NCBI RefSeq assembly: GCF_020866905.1
Contig: NZ_JAIVCC010000007.1
Location: 1 to 64,000 of the forward strand
Direction: 5' to 3'
Source: Salinimicrobium sediminilitoris
Lineage (GTDB): Bacteria; Bacteroidota; Bacteroidia; Flavobacteriales; Flavobacteriaceae
Length of the DNA stretch: 64,000 bases
Shown here: positions 7,584-15,709 of the stretch, piece by piece
Layout: every line of letters begins with the position of its first letter
How positions within the stretch are numbered: position 1 is the stretch's first letter
Translations under genes and position numbers: made by a program
Notes under the pieces: generated by a model
What the model saw: the letters and a program-made list of their open reading frames with translations, nothing else
What the model was told of the DNA's origin: nothing
The model's database searches: none

Positions 7584-10343
7584 TTAAAACCCCTGGAAGG
7601 TAAGCGAAAGATAATACTGCTGGCCTATATAGCCTGTACCGTAAGCGGTATAATATTCATCACCTCCAATATTGGTAGCCCCAGCCTTGATAACCGAATT
7701 AACAGCCGGCAATGCATAGTTCACCTGGGCATCAACAACCGAATAGGCAGGAACCTTGCCATTGGCAAAACTTGCCTGCCACATGAAAGCATCACTCCAT
7801 CTATAGTTAATCCCAAATCCAAAATTGTCAAATAAGTCTGTGTTACCAAAAAATAATTTCACTTTGTGTTCGGGTGTATTGAAATTGGTCTGGAAATCGG
7901 GTGCAGAAGATTGGTCGAAGTCTTCCTGGGCGTAGGTGTAATTAGCACCAAAGTCATAATCGCCGAATATTTTGGTAGTAAGTCCTAAAGAAGTTCCATA
8001 TGACTTAACATCTGCGGGAGAATTTGTGTAAGTCTGGAAAACCCGGTAGTCTCCTTGTTGAAGCGCAAGCAATGACAATTGACTATCGCCAACCTGTCCA
8101 TAAAATGGTACCAGCACATTCTCTGTAGAAATAAAATCTTCGTAAATATTATAATACGCATTGATATCCAGGACTACCTGTCCCAGCTTTCCTCGATACC
8201 CAAGTTCATAGGCCGTTACTTGCTCCGGTTTTACAAGCTCATTTTCTGCCGCCGCCGGGGCCCCGGCTTGTACAGAAGCTACAGAGAAAGAATTTTCGTA
8301 GGCGTTTCTTCCTGAAATTTCGGCTGTAGGGCTTCCGGTTACAGCAGCTCCTGTTGCACTTAATTCGAAGGTCCTCACATACCTGTCAAGGTTATCTTCT
8401 GCTGAACCTACAAGAATTGCCCTACCTACATCAAGACCTATAAAAAGATCCTGAGTAGTTGGGTACCTGAAACCAGTTTGAACCGATGCCCTAAAGTTAT
8501 GTTCTCTTGAATCCCCTGCTGTATAACCAACTGAAAGTCTTGGGGAAAAATTGCCTTCAAACAGTTCGGAATCATCATATCTAATGCTTCCGGTTAACTT
8601 TAGGCGCTCATCTATAAATTTCTTCTGAACCTGTGTGTAAATACCGTATTCAGAATAGCTGATAGGACCATCATAATCTGTAAAAATAGTTCCGGAGGAA
8701 TTTAAACGGTATTCCCTGAAGGAGCCTCCCACCTGTACCTCGGCGATGTCACTTGTGAGGTGTGTAAAATTGTAATTTGCATCAACATGTCGAATTTGAG
8801 AAGCATCTGTAAATTGTGAACCTGTAAGGAGATCAGAATCTGTAGTAACTTCATCAAAAGCCTGTTGAAATTCGGCAGTACCGGGTTCAAATCTACCAGT
8901 TTCGGCCACCTGTCTGGCTACCATATGCGCCTGATCCTCTGGAGCACCCTGGCTTCTTGCCTGTACAAAAGCCCCGGCATACTGGCCAAACCACTGTTGA
9001 TCTGTTTTCCAACGTCTGTTGACATTGATCCCGGTGAACCGGATGTCATAGGAATCACCCGCATCTTCATCGGTAATATAACCTCTAACAAAGAAATTAT
9101 TGTTTTGCACCTCCAGTTTATGCTGTTGTAGAAAGAAATCTTTTAAAGCATACCTGTTTCCTCCCTGGTAGATAGTACTTCCAAAACCGGCTTTTCCAAG
9201 ATAGCTAATCTCGAAATCATCGGCAAAAGGACGAAAATGTATGGCAGCATCAAATTTCACGCTTTTTGCTTCATAATCTGTGAGATCCTGTTCTGCATAT
9301 CCTGTTCGACTTACAGCTTCATCTGGTAATAATGCCACGGCCTCTTCGGGTATTAATCCGGCAGCAGCAAGTCCCTCTCCCACTACCCGAATGTTTGTAC
9401 TCACTTCATCACCGTAGATGTTTAATCCATCATAGTTGGGATGCATTCTCGTTCTACCGGGGTTTAGGACATCCTCCTGGCTTGTTGCAAACCAGTCTGT
9501 CCCTTCTAAGTATGAAAAATTTACTTTTGCCGCCCACTTATCTGAAAACTTGTGAGCCAGTCTAACACCAAAATCATAAACCGGGTTGGTGCCGGCGGCA
9601 TCCTGAGAGGTGAATCCCTGTTTGTAGTAGGCACTAATTCCCGGAAAATCGAACGGATTCTTACTCTTCATAAAGAGAATTCCGTTAAAAGCATTAGCTC
9701 CATAAAGGGCTGAAGAAGCTCCTGGGAGAAGTTCCACGCTGTAGACATCAAGCTCGGTCATGCCCAGTAAATTCCCCAGAACAAAGTTCAAAGCCGGCGA
9801 CGAATTATCCATACCATCCACTAGCTGTACGAACCTCGGATTATTAAAGGTTGCAAAACCTCTGGTATTTACCGACTGGAAAGTTAGGCTGTTGGTATTA
9901 ATATCCACACCTTTCAGGTTCTCCAGTCCGCCGTAAAAAGATGCAGAAGGAGTATTCTGGATCTCTTTTAACCCATAATGCTCAATGGTTACCGGGGATT
10001 CAAAGATCCGCTCTGGTGTACGCGAAGCTGAAACTACGATTTCATCCAAAGAAGTACCCTGATTAAGAACAATTTCAAGGTTGGCATTGTTCTCGGTCAC
10101 CTGGATTCTCTTCTCTTCGTATCCCATACTGGACACGGCCAAAGAAAAAGGAGGGTCCTGAGTGACCACAAAGGAAAATTTCCCATCAAGGTCTGTGGCC
10201 GTACCCTGGGTAGTTCCAAAGACAATAATGTTTACCCCCGGAACAGGAGAATTGTTGCTGTCCACTACCTTTCCAGAGACGGTTGTCTGGGCCAGGGAAG
10301 TGAAAAAACCAAAAATGAAGAAAATGAAAAATAATGGTTTCAT
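7584..10343 (-). CDS. TonB-dependent outer-membrane receptor
   Basis: A 919-residue outer-membrane receptor for active uptake powered by TonB-ExbBD. The signal peptide is MKPLFFIFFIFGFFTSLA with cleavage before QTT. Residues 20-100 form a carboxypeptidase-regulatory-like beta-sandwich (VSGKVVDSNNSPVPGVNIIV, TDLDGKFSF). The plug follows (about 115-235) with DEIVVSASRTPERIFESPVTI at its front and VELLPGASSALYGANAFNGIL. The 22-strand barrel fills the rest and ends in an aromatic residue (YYLSLTFQGF), as Bam substrates do. No SusD partner gene is adjacent, so a glycan role is not favoured; the ligand is unknown. The isolated position and strong terminator suggest a single-gene unit. Confidence 0.93.
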   Translation of the reverse strand: MKPLFFIFFIFGFFTSLAQTTVSGKVVDSNNSPVPGVNIIVFGTTQGTATDLDGKFSFVVTQDPPFSLAVSSMGYEEKRIQVTENNANLEIVLNQGTSLDEIVVSASRTPERIFESPVTIEHYGLKEIQNTPSASFYGGLENLKGVDINTNSLTFQSVNTRGFATFNNPRFVQLVDGMDNSSPALNFVLGNLLGMTELDVYSVELLPGASSALYGANAFNGILFMKSKNPFDFPGISAYYKQGFTSQDAAGTNPVYDFGVRLAHKFSDKWAAKVNFSYLEGTDWFATSQEDVLNPGRTRMHPNYDGLNIYGDEVSTNIRVVGEGLAAAGLIPEEAVALLPDEAVSRTGYAEQDLTDYEAKSVKFDAAIHFRPFADDFEISYLGKAGFGSTIYQGGNRYALKDFFLQQHKLEVQNNNFFVRGYITDEDAGDSYDIRFTGINVNRRWKTDQQWFGQYAGAFVQARSQGAPEDQAHMVARQVAETGRFEPGTAEFQQAFDEVTTDSDLLTGSQFTDASQIRHVDANYNFTHLTSDIAEVQVGGSFREYRLNSSGTIFTDYDGPISYSEYGIYTQVQKKFIDERLKLTGSIRYDDSELFEGNFSPRLSVGYTAGDSREHNFRASVQTGFRYPTTQDLFIGLDVGRAILVGSAEDNLDRYVRTFELSATGAAVTGSPTAEISGRNAYENSFSVASVQAGAPAAAENELVKPEQVTAYELGYRGKLGQVVLDINAYYNIYEDFISTENVLVPFYGQVGDSQLSLLALQQGDYRVFQTYTNSPADVKSYGTSLGLTTKIFGDYDFGANYTYAQEDFDQSSAPDFQTNFNTPEHKVKLFFGNTDLFDNFGFGINYRWSDAFMWQASFANGKVPAYSVVDAQVNYALPAVNSVIKAGATNIGGDEYYTAYGTGYIGQQYYLSLTFQGF

Positions 10344-10501
10344 ACCTGATAATTAATAAGATTAGTCTTGTGAATATAACATAATTATCTAATCCTTAAC
10401 ACTAAACATAAATTTAACATAGTAATTGTTTTAGATTTTACAGATAAAAGGCGTCACTTTTTAATTACTTTTACAGGAAATTTAAAAACGTACCTACTAT
10501 C

Positions 10502-10834
10502 ATGAAAACCCTCACATCAATTTTCTTTGGAAGTTTACTCGTTATTTTCACAGCTACCTGCAGTAATATTTCAAAAGAGGAAGACAAACCGGCTTCAGCT
10601 ATTAATGAAACAACTATGGAGATCACAGGCACCATCCAGGAACAGGGAATAACTTCTTACCAGTACGGTACGCATACCATTACTACTACCGGGGATGAGT
10701 ATTATGCCCTAAAAAGTGAGGCAGTAGATCTCAATGATTATTTAGAAGTAAAAGTCACTATTGTGGCCGAAAAAATTGAAGGTTATCCGGTAGATGGTGG
10801 ACCGGAATATCTTTTAGTACTGGAAGTGAAATAA
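10502..10834 (+). CDS. Small lipoprotein, possible OB-fold
   Basis: A 110-residue predicted lipoprotein. MKTLTSIFFGSLLVIFTATC is an SPII signal with the lipobox Cys at residue 20, followed by a Ser/Lys/Glu linker. Residues 40-110 read as alternating beta strands (TMEITGTIQEQGITSYQYGT, YYALKS, YLEVKVTIVAEKIEGYPV, YLLVLEVK), which resembles a small OB-fold barrel. That fold is inferred by pattern only. It is divergent from the TonB receptor. I do not recognise a specific family. Confidence 0.75.
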   Translation: MKTLTSIFFGSLLVIFTATCSNISKEEDKPASAINETTMEITGTIQEQGITSYQYGTHTITTTGDEYYALKSEAVDLNDYLEVKVTIVAEKIEGYPVDGGPEYLLVLEVK

Positions 10835-10879
10835 AGTGCGGAGTTAGACCTACGAAGTTAGAAGTACTACCTTTTAAAA

Positions 10880-10907
10880 GTGGTCAGTGGTCAGTGGTCA
10901 GTGGTCA
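10880..10907. repeat. Heptad tandem run, unit GTGGTCA x4
   Basis: Four perfect or near-perfect tandem copies of a 7-bp unit between the lipoprotein gene and purC. Confidence 0.85.
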
Positions 10908-11070
10908 GGAAAATTTGAAATCCTGTACAATACCCCTAAAACACTAAAAGATTTCTCGTCGCATCTCCTTTCTACCGAAAGAAGATGCTCTGTCGAAATG
11001 ACAATGCTTGATCATGTCAGGCAAGAGTAATTAGGTGCCTTTTTAGAACTCCTAACGCCAAGACTCTTAA

Positions 11071-12015
11071 TTAGCGCAGATATTCGACCACATTCTTCTC
11101 AATCCTCTCTTCAATATTGGAAATATCTGCCTTCATAAATTGGTCTCCTGTTATTTGTTCGTAGAGCTCGATATACCTTTCCGAAACTGAGTTGATGTAT
11201 TCATCACTCATCTCAGGGATTTGCTGTCCTTCTTTTCCCTGGAAACCATTCTGAATTAGCCACTGCCTTACAAATTCCTTTGAAAGTTGTTTTTGAGGTT
11301 CTCCCGAAGCCAGTCGATCAAGATATCCTTCAGCGTAAAAGTAACGGGAAGAATCGGGAGTGTGGATCTCGTCAATTAGCACTATTTCACCTTCAGAAGT
11401 TTTTCCGAATTCGTACTTGGTATCCACCAGGATAAGACCATTATCTTTGGCCAGTTGGCTGCCGCGAAGGAATAGTTGTCGCGTATACAATTCAAGAGTG
11501 TTGTAATCTGCTTCAGAAACAATGCCTTTTTTAAGGATCTCTTCCCGTGAAATGTCCATGTCATGTTCTCCCGATTCGGCTTTTGTGGTTGGAGTAATGA
11601 TGGGTGCGGCAAAAGCTTCATTTTCCTTCATCCCTTCGGGCATATGTACCCCGCAAAGACTGCGTTTGCCACTTGCATATTCACGAGCCGCATGGCCGGT
11701 GAGATAACCACGAATGACCATCTCTACCTTGAAAGGTTCACATTTTTGCCCAACTGCAACATTAGGATCTGGGGTAGCCTGTAACCAGTTTGGCACAAGA
11801 TCTTCTGTGGCCTTCATCATTTTTGTAGCAAGTTGGTTGAGAATTTGCCCTTTGTAAGGAATTCCTTTTGGCATTACTACATCGAAAGCCGAAAGTCTGT
11901 CGGTCACTATCATGACCAGCCGGTCATCTTCAAGCGTATAAACATCCCGCACTTTTCCTTTGTAAACAGCCTTTTGACCGGGAAAATTAAAATTTGTAGA
12001 GGTAATGGTATTCAT
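11071..12015 (-). CDS. purC: Phosphoribosylaminoimidazole-succinocarboxamide synthase (SAICAR synthase)
   Basis: A 314-residue ATP-dependent ligase joining CAIR and aspartate in de novo purine synthesis. Family signatures: the N-terminal [17 protein letters not shown] nucleotide loop, [20 protein letters not shown], the substrate motif [16 protein letters not shown], and [15 protein letters not shown] carrying the Mg/ATP-binding acidic residues. Length (about 300-315) fits the longer bacterial/yeast-like form. I start at the ATG at 12015; a TTG one codon earlier also opens the frame. It lies downstream of phoH on the same strand, separated by a hairpin and a dispersed palindrome, so independent transcription is possible. 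Confidence 0.95.
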   Translation of the reverse strand: MNTITSTNFNFPGQKAVYKGKVRDVYTLEDDRLVMIVTDRLSAFDVVMPKGIPYKGQILNQLATKMMKATEDLVPNWLQATPDPNVAVGQKCEPFKVEMVIRGYLTGHAAREYASGKRSLCGVHMPEGMKENEAFAAPIITPTTKAESGEHDMDISREEILKKGIVSEADYNTLELYTRQLFLRGSQLAKDNGLILVDTKYEFGKTSEGEIVLIDEIHTPDSSRYFYAEGYLDRLASGEPQKQLSKEFVRQWLIQNGFQGKEGQQIPEMSDEYINSVSERYIELYEQITGDQFMKADISNIEERIEKNVVEYLR

Positions 12016-12037
12016 CAAATATGTTTTTATTTATAAA

Positions 12038-12059
12038 GACCCCACAGGTGTGAGGTCTC
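12038..12059 (-). terminator. Hairpin between phoH and purC
   Basis: AGACC(C)CACA pairs with TGTGAGGTCT with one mismatch; on the minus strand it is followed by TTTATAAATAAAAA. It may end phoH transcripts before purC. It resembles the CTNACAGG hairpins elsewhere in the window. Confidence 0.5.
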
Positions 12060-12075
12060 AAAAATGTCATTTTTA
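12058..12075. repeat. Dispersed AAAAATG-N-CATTTTT palindrome at the phoH stop
   Basis: TCAAAAATGTCATTTTTA; its right end overlaps the phoH stop codon (12073-12075). Confidence 0.6.
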
Positions 12076-13026
12076 TTCAGCGTTTTCTATGCGTTTGTAT
12101 GCAGCGATAATCTTCTTCACCAGCTTATGGCGAATCACATCTTTATCATCAAGATGAATTATCCCTACCCCATCTACATCCTGAAGTACCAGGATCGCTT
12201 CTTTAAGGCCCGAAACTACTCTTTTTGGAAGGTCGATTTGCCCGGGATCTCCGGTGACCATGAATTTGGCGCTTTTCCCCATCCGGGTAAGGAACATCTT
12301 CATTTGGGCGTGAGTAGTATTCTGAGCTTCATCCAGGATCACGAAAGCATGATCCAAAGTTCTACCACGCATAAAAGCCAGTGGTGCGATCTGTATGACT
12401 CCTTTTTCGATATAACTCTCCAGTTTTTCATGAGGGATCATATCACGCAGCGCGTCATATAGCGGTTGCATATAAGGATCCAGTTTTTCTTTTAGGTCCC
12501 CGGGTAAAAATCCAAGATTCTCCCCTGCTTCCACGGCAGGTCTGGTAAGGATGATCCTCTTTACCTGTTTCTCCTTAAGGGCTTTGACAGCCAGGGCTAC
12601 TCCTGTATAAGTTTTTCCTGTCCCTGCAGGACCAATGGCAAAAACCATGTCATTTTTCCTCATGAGCTCCACCAGGCGACGTTGATTGGCCGTCTGCGGC
12701 TTGATCATCCTGCCGCTCACTCCATGAACAAGGACTTCACCGCTTTCATTGGAAGTGTCGTACTCTTCCCTGCTTTGGCTGGTGAGGACCCGCTCAATCG
12801 CATTTTCATCTAATCGGTTGAACTTTCCGTAGTGGTCGATCAACATATTGAACCTCCTGTCGAATTCTTCGAGCATTTCCTCGTCTCCGTAGATGCGAAG
12901 TTTATTGCCTCTTGCCACAATTTTTAGCTTCGGAAAATATTTCTTCAGCAGTTCAATATGAGAGTTTTGTTCTCCGAAAAAATCCCTCGGACTTATTTCA
13001 GAAAGTTCAATGATAAGTTCGTTCAA
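12073..13026 (-). CDS. PhoH family ATPase
   Basis: A 317-residue PhoH/YbeZ-type cytosolic ATPase related to helicase cores and linked in other bacteria to RNA and ribosome metabolism. Residues 1-115 are an N-terminal KH-like domain (VARGNKLRIYGDEEMLEEFDRRF in blocks). The PhoH ATPase domain follows with Walker A GPAGTGKT near residue 131-138, TRPAVEAGENLGFLPGDLKEK, Walker B HAFVILDEAQNTT and the VTGDPGQIDLP motif. All catalytic motifs are intact. It is divergent from the SAM hydrolase gene. The start at 13026 gives the usual N-terminal length. Confidence 0.94.
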   Translation of the reverse strand: MNELIIELSEISPRDFFGEQNSHIELLKKYFPKLKIVARGNKLRIYGDEEMLEEFDRRFNMLIDHYGKFNRLDENAIERVLTSQSREEYDTSNESGEVLVHGVSGRMIKPQTANQRRLVELMRKNDMVFAIGPAGTGKTYTGVALAVKALKEKQVKRIILTRPAVEAGENLGFLPGDLKEKLDPYMQPLYDALRDMIPHEKLESYIEKGVIQIAPLAFMRGRTLDHAFVILDEAQNTTHAQMKMFLTRMGKSAKFMVTGDPGQIDLPKRVVSGLKEAILVLQDVDGVGIIHLDDKDVIRHKLVKKIIAAYKRIENAE

Positions 13027-13066
13027 AAGCGACCGGATTTAATTTAAAAAATGAGTTAATTATCTT

Positions 13067-13074
13067 TAGATTTG
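13067..13074 (+). promoter_or_regulatory. Promoter -7 box upstream of the SAM hydrolase gene
   Basis: TAGATTTG matches TAnnTTTG; a TTT lies 20 bp upstream at the -33 position. It lies 60 bp before the ATG. Confidence 0.55.
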
Positions 13075-13133
13075 CATTACAAACTTAAATAAATAAAGGT
13101 TTAAGTTAGGAAAAATATTATTAGAAATTGCCC

Positions 13134-13961
13134 ATGGCCATAATTACCTTAACGACAGATTTTGGGGAAAAAGATCATTTTGCAGGGGCAGTTAAAGGAG
13201 CAATTTATACCGAATTACCTTCGGCAAGAATTGTGGACATTTCCCACTCTATCGCTCCCTTCCATATTACAGAAGCTTCCTACATCATAAAAAACGCCTA
13301 CAAAAGTTTTCCTGAAGGCAGTATCCATATAATCGGGGTGGATTCAGAATTAACACCTGAAAATAAGCACATTGCCCTAAAACTTGACGGGCATTATTTC
13401 ATTTGTGCCAACAATGGAATCCTTTCTTTAATTGCTTCGGAATTTGTGGCAGAAAAGATCGTGGAGATAAACATACATGACAAAGTGCAGAGCAATTTTC
13501 CCGTGCTTGATGTTTTTGTAAAGGTAGCAGGACATCTTGCCCGCGGTGGCACCCTGGAAGTTATTGGAAAACCCATTCCCGAAATCAGACAACTGAAGGA
13601 AATGGAACCCCTGATCAACCCCGAACAAAACCAGATCAAAGGTAACGTGATCTACATTGACAATTATGGAAATGTGGTCACCAATATTCCGAAAAAGCTG
13701 TTTGAAAAGGTGGGGAAAGGCCGTAGATTTAGTATGAGAGCCAGAACGGCTACTTTTAACGAGATCTATAGCACCTACAGTGAGGCCATAAATTTTGATA
13801 CCGATATGATCAACCGGGAAGATGGCAAGAAACTGGCCATCTTTAACTCCGGCGGATATATTGAACTTGCGATCTATAAGAGTAACCCGAGTACGGTAGG
13901 TAGTGCCTCAACCCTATTTGGATTGGAATACAGAGATACGGTGACGGTGAATTTTGAGTAG
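13134..13961 (+). CDS. SAM hydrolase / SAM-hydroxide adenosyltransferase (DUF62 family)
   Basis: A 275-residue protein of the family related to fluorinase and chlorinase, whose ordinary members hydrolyse S-adenosylmethionine to adenosine and methionine. Motifs: ITLTTDFGEKDHFAGAVKGAI at the N-terminus, DISHSIAPFHITEASYII, VDSELTPENKHIAL with a metal/hydroxide-site Asp, the FICANNGILSLI motif, and the C-terminal domain with VIYIDNYGNVVTNI and FNSGGYIELAI. I prefer the ATG at 13134 over the TTG two codons upstream because family members begin right before the ITLTTDFG strand. Divergent from phoH. Confidence 0.9.
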   Translation: MAIITLTTDFGEKDHFAGAVKGAIYTELPSARIVDISHSIAPFHITEASYIIKNAYKSFPEGSIHIIGVDSELTPENKHIALKLDGHYFICANNGILSLIASEFVAEKIVEINIHDKVQSNFPVLDVFVKVAGHLARGGTLEVIGKPIPEIRQLKEMEPLINPEQNQIKGNVIYIDNYGNVVTNIPKKLFEKVGKGRRFSMRARTATFNEIYSTYSEAINFDTDMINREDGKKLAIFNSGGYIELAIYKSNPSTVGSASTLFGLEYRDTVTVNFE

Positions 13962-13965
13962 ATGT

Positions 13966-13993
13966 GAGTTGCGAGTTGCGGGTTGCGGGTTAC
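13966..13993. repeat. Heptad tandem run, units GAGTTGC/GGGTTGC x4
   Basis: Four 7-bp units starting four bases after the SAM hydrolase stop, running straight into the left hairpin of the composite element. Confidence 0.85.
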
Positions 13994-14038
13994 AAAATTT
14001 TCGTTTTGCCCCTTCCCTAAAGGGAGCCGAAAATTTTG
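13993..14038. repeat. Composite element, left hairpin
   Basis: Outer arms CAAAATTTTCG and CGAAAATTTTG enclose an inner CCCTT...AAGGG stem. A near-identical copy lies at 14343-14388. Confidence 0.8.
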
Positions 14039-14065
14039 AATTAGATTTGAAAGGTTACCCGTAAC

Positions 14066-14308
14066 TTGTCAGGCTGAGCCCGACCGCAGGGAGGAAAGTC
14101 GAAGCCGGCTTGGAAAAAGAGCCAAGAAACAAGAACCAGGAGCCAAGACTTAGATGAGTTGGAATTGGTGCTTGGAAATTGATGCTTTTCCAAATTGTCA
14201 GGCTGAGCCCGACCGCAGGGAGGAAAGTCGAAGCCGGTTTGGAAAAAGAGCCAAGAAACAAGAACCAGGAGCCAAGACTTAGATGAGTTGGAATTGGTGC
14301 TTGGAAAT
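14066..14308. repeat. Tandem direct duplication, 129-bp period
   Basis: Copy 1 spans 14066-14194 and copy 2 spans 14195-14308. Each opens with TTGTCAGGCTGAGCCCGACC and continues through GTCGAAGCC and GAGTTGGAATTGGTGC. The copies differ at only a few bases until the second one ends. An open frame on the minus strand across both copies (14055-14261) is explained by the duplication itself. Confidence 0.9.
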
Positions 14309-14342
14309 TGGTGCTTGGAATTTAGAATTTAGGGCTTGATTG

Positions 14343-14388
14343 CAAAATTTTCGTTTTATCCCTTCCCTAAAGGGATCCGAAAATTTTG
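14343..14388. repeat. Composite element, right hairpin
   Basis: Same outer arms as the left copy and an inner CCCTT/AAGGG stem; only a handful of bases differ. The two hairpins bracket the 129-bp duplication. Confidence 0.8.
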
Positions 14389-14406
14389 CCTGGCTTTTTT
14401 GAGCTT

Positions 14407-14427
14407 GTTAATTGCTAATTGTAAATT
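14407..14427. repeat. Heptad tandem run, units GTTAATT/GCTAATT/GTAAATT
   Basis: Three degenerate 7-bp units ending 5 bp before the ABM-family start codon. Confidence 0.55.
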
Positions 14428-14432
14428 AAAGA

Positions 14433-14750
14433 ATGTTAGTACGAATAGTAAAAATGACTTTTGAACCTTCAGAAACCGAAGCTTTTCAGAAGTTGTTTGA
14501 AAGGAATAGAAATAAGATAAGAGGTTTTGAGGGCAATGAGTTCCTGGAGCTTTATCGCGATAAGAACAATAAAAACATATTTTTCACGTACAGTTACTGG
14601 AAAGATGAAGAGGCGCTGGAAAATTACCGTGTATCTTCACTTTTTAAAGAGGTATGGAGTGAAACAAAGAAGATGTTCTCGGCTAAACCTGAAGCCTGGA
14701 GCGTGGATAAGGTTTGGACCTCCGGTCCAGTAGACAGTTCGCAGGAATAA
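14433..14750 (+). CDS. Antibiotic-biosynthesis-monooxygenase (ABM) fold protein
   Basis: A 105-residue dimeric alpha-beta barrel protein of the ABM/quinol-monooxygenase superfamily. It opens with MLVRIVKMTFEPSETEAFQKLFERNRNKIRGFEG, the first strand and helix typical of the fold, then FLELYRD, IFFTYSYWKDEEALENYRVSSLF and the final helix-strand. These proteins act on quinones, heme or other aromatic compounds, often without cofactors; no substrate can be assigned here. It lies 224 bp upstream of gldF on the same strand. There is no signal peptide. Confidence 0.8.
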   Translation: MLVRIVKMTFEPSETEAFQKLFERNRNKIRGFEGNEFLELYRDKNNKNIFFTYSYWKDEEALENYRVSSLFKEVWSETKKMFSAKPEAWSVDKVWTSGPVDSSQE

Positions 14751-14779
14751 GTTGGCAGTAGGTCACTTAAGAAAATCAG

Positions 14780-14807
14780 GAGTCAAGAGTCAAGAGTCAA
14801 GAGACAA
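14780..14807. repeat. Heptad tandem run, units GAGTCAA x3 + GAGACAA
   Basis: Four 7-bp units in the spacer before gldF. The spacer also holds a GACCTCCCGACTCGG...CGAGGT hairpin (about 14865-14893) of a type I recall as common in flavobacterial spacers. Confidence 0.85.
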
Positions 14808-14973
14808 GACTTTTAGGATTAGTGTTTGTTGGTTGGAATTGGAATGCGATATGGGTTGATGCCAAAGAAGAGACCTCCCGACTCGGCTCGAGGTGACATT
14901 GCAATAAAATTTAGAACTTAATGCCCGGAATTTTTTATTATACTTTAATCCTTTAACATTAAACATTTACAAG

Positions 14974-15708
14974 TTGTTTGCAATTTTAAAGAAAGAAATA
15001 AACTCATTTTTCGCCTCTCCCATAGGCTACCTGGTTATTGGACTTTTCCTTGTGGTCAACGGGCTATTTCTCTGGGTTTTTAAAGGGGATTACAACATTG
15101 TTGACAGCGGTTTTGCCAATCTTGAACCTTTTTTCACCCTGGCCCCATGGATCTTTCTTTTCCTCATTCCCGCCATTACAATGAAAAGCTTTTCCGAAGA
15201 AATAAAGCAAGGGACCCTAGAATTACTACTCACAAAACCATTAAACACTTTAGAGCTCGTTTTGGGCAAATATTTTGGTGCACTTTCCCTGGTGATCCTG
15301 GCTCTTTTACCAACCTTATTATATATTGCGGCGATTTACTCCCTTGGCCGGGCAGAGAACCATCTGGACTGGGGAGTACTCATAGGATCCTACTTTGGAC
15401 TTTTATTTCTTGGAGCCTGTTATACAGCTATAGGAATTTTTGCATCTATACTTTCTCCAAATCAAATTGTGTCGTTCATCCTGGCAATTTTCCTTTGCTT
15501 TATTGCCTATTTTGCTTTTGAAGGCATTGCAAATCTTAACTTGTTTAGCAGTAGATATTTTAGTGTTGAAGACCTAGGGCTTAGTGCACATTATGAAAGC
15601 ATAAGCCGCGGGATCATTGACACCAGGGATTTAATTTACTTCCTAAGTTTGATCTTCTTTTTCCTGGCCCTCACAAACCTGAGTCTCAACAACAAAAAAC
15701 TATCCTGA
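14974..15708 (+). CDS. gldF: Gliding-motility ABC transporter permease GldF
   Basis: A 244-residue ABC-2 type membrane permease which, with GldA and GldG, forms a transporter needed for gliding in Flavobacterium johnsoniae. Six membrane segments can be read, beginning with SPIGYLVIGLFLVVNGLFLWVF and ending with FLSLIFFFLALTNLSL. The cytoplasmic motif MKSFSEEIKQGTLELLLTKP after segment 2 is the coupling region. It starts with TTG: the N-terminus FAILKKEINSFFASPIGYL aligns with known GldF proteins and there is no ATG in place. gldG follows after a single base. Confidence 0.92.
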   Translation: MFAILKKEINSFFASPIGYLVIGLFLVVNGLFLWVFKGDYNIVDSGFANLEPFFTLAPWIFLFLIPAITMKSFSEEIKQGTLELLLTKPLNTLELVLGKYFGALSLVILALLPTLLYIAAIYSLGRAENHLDWGVLIGSYFGLLFLGACYTAIGIFASILSPNQIVSFILAIFLCFIAYFAFEGIANLNLFSSRYFSVEDLGLSAHYESISRGIIDTRDLIYFLSLIFFFLALTNLSLNNKKLS

Positions 15709-15709
15709 A

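Noticed and set aside
7584-10343. SusC-type glycan transporter
   Set aside because: No SusD gene next to it and no glycan-degradation genes nearby; kept as a general TonB receptor.
14055-14261. 68-codon frame with an internal protein repeat
   Set aside because: The repeat in the protein is simply the 129-bp DNA duplication read through; spacer location.
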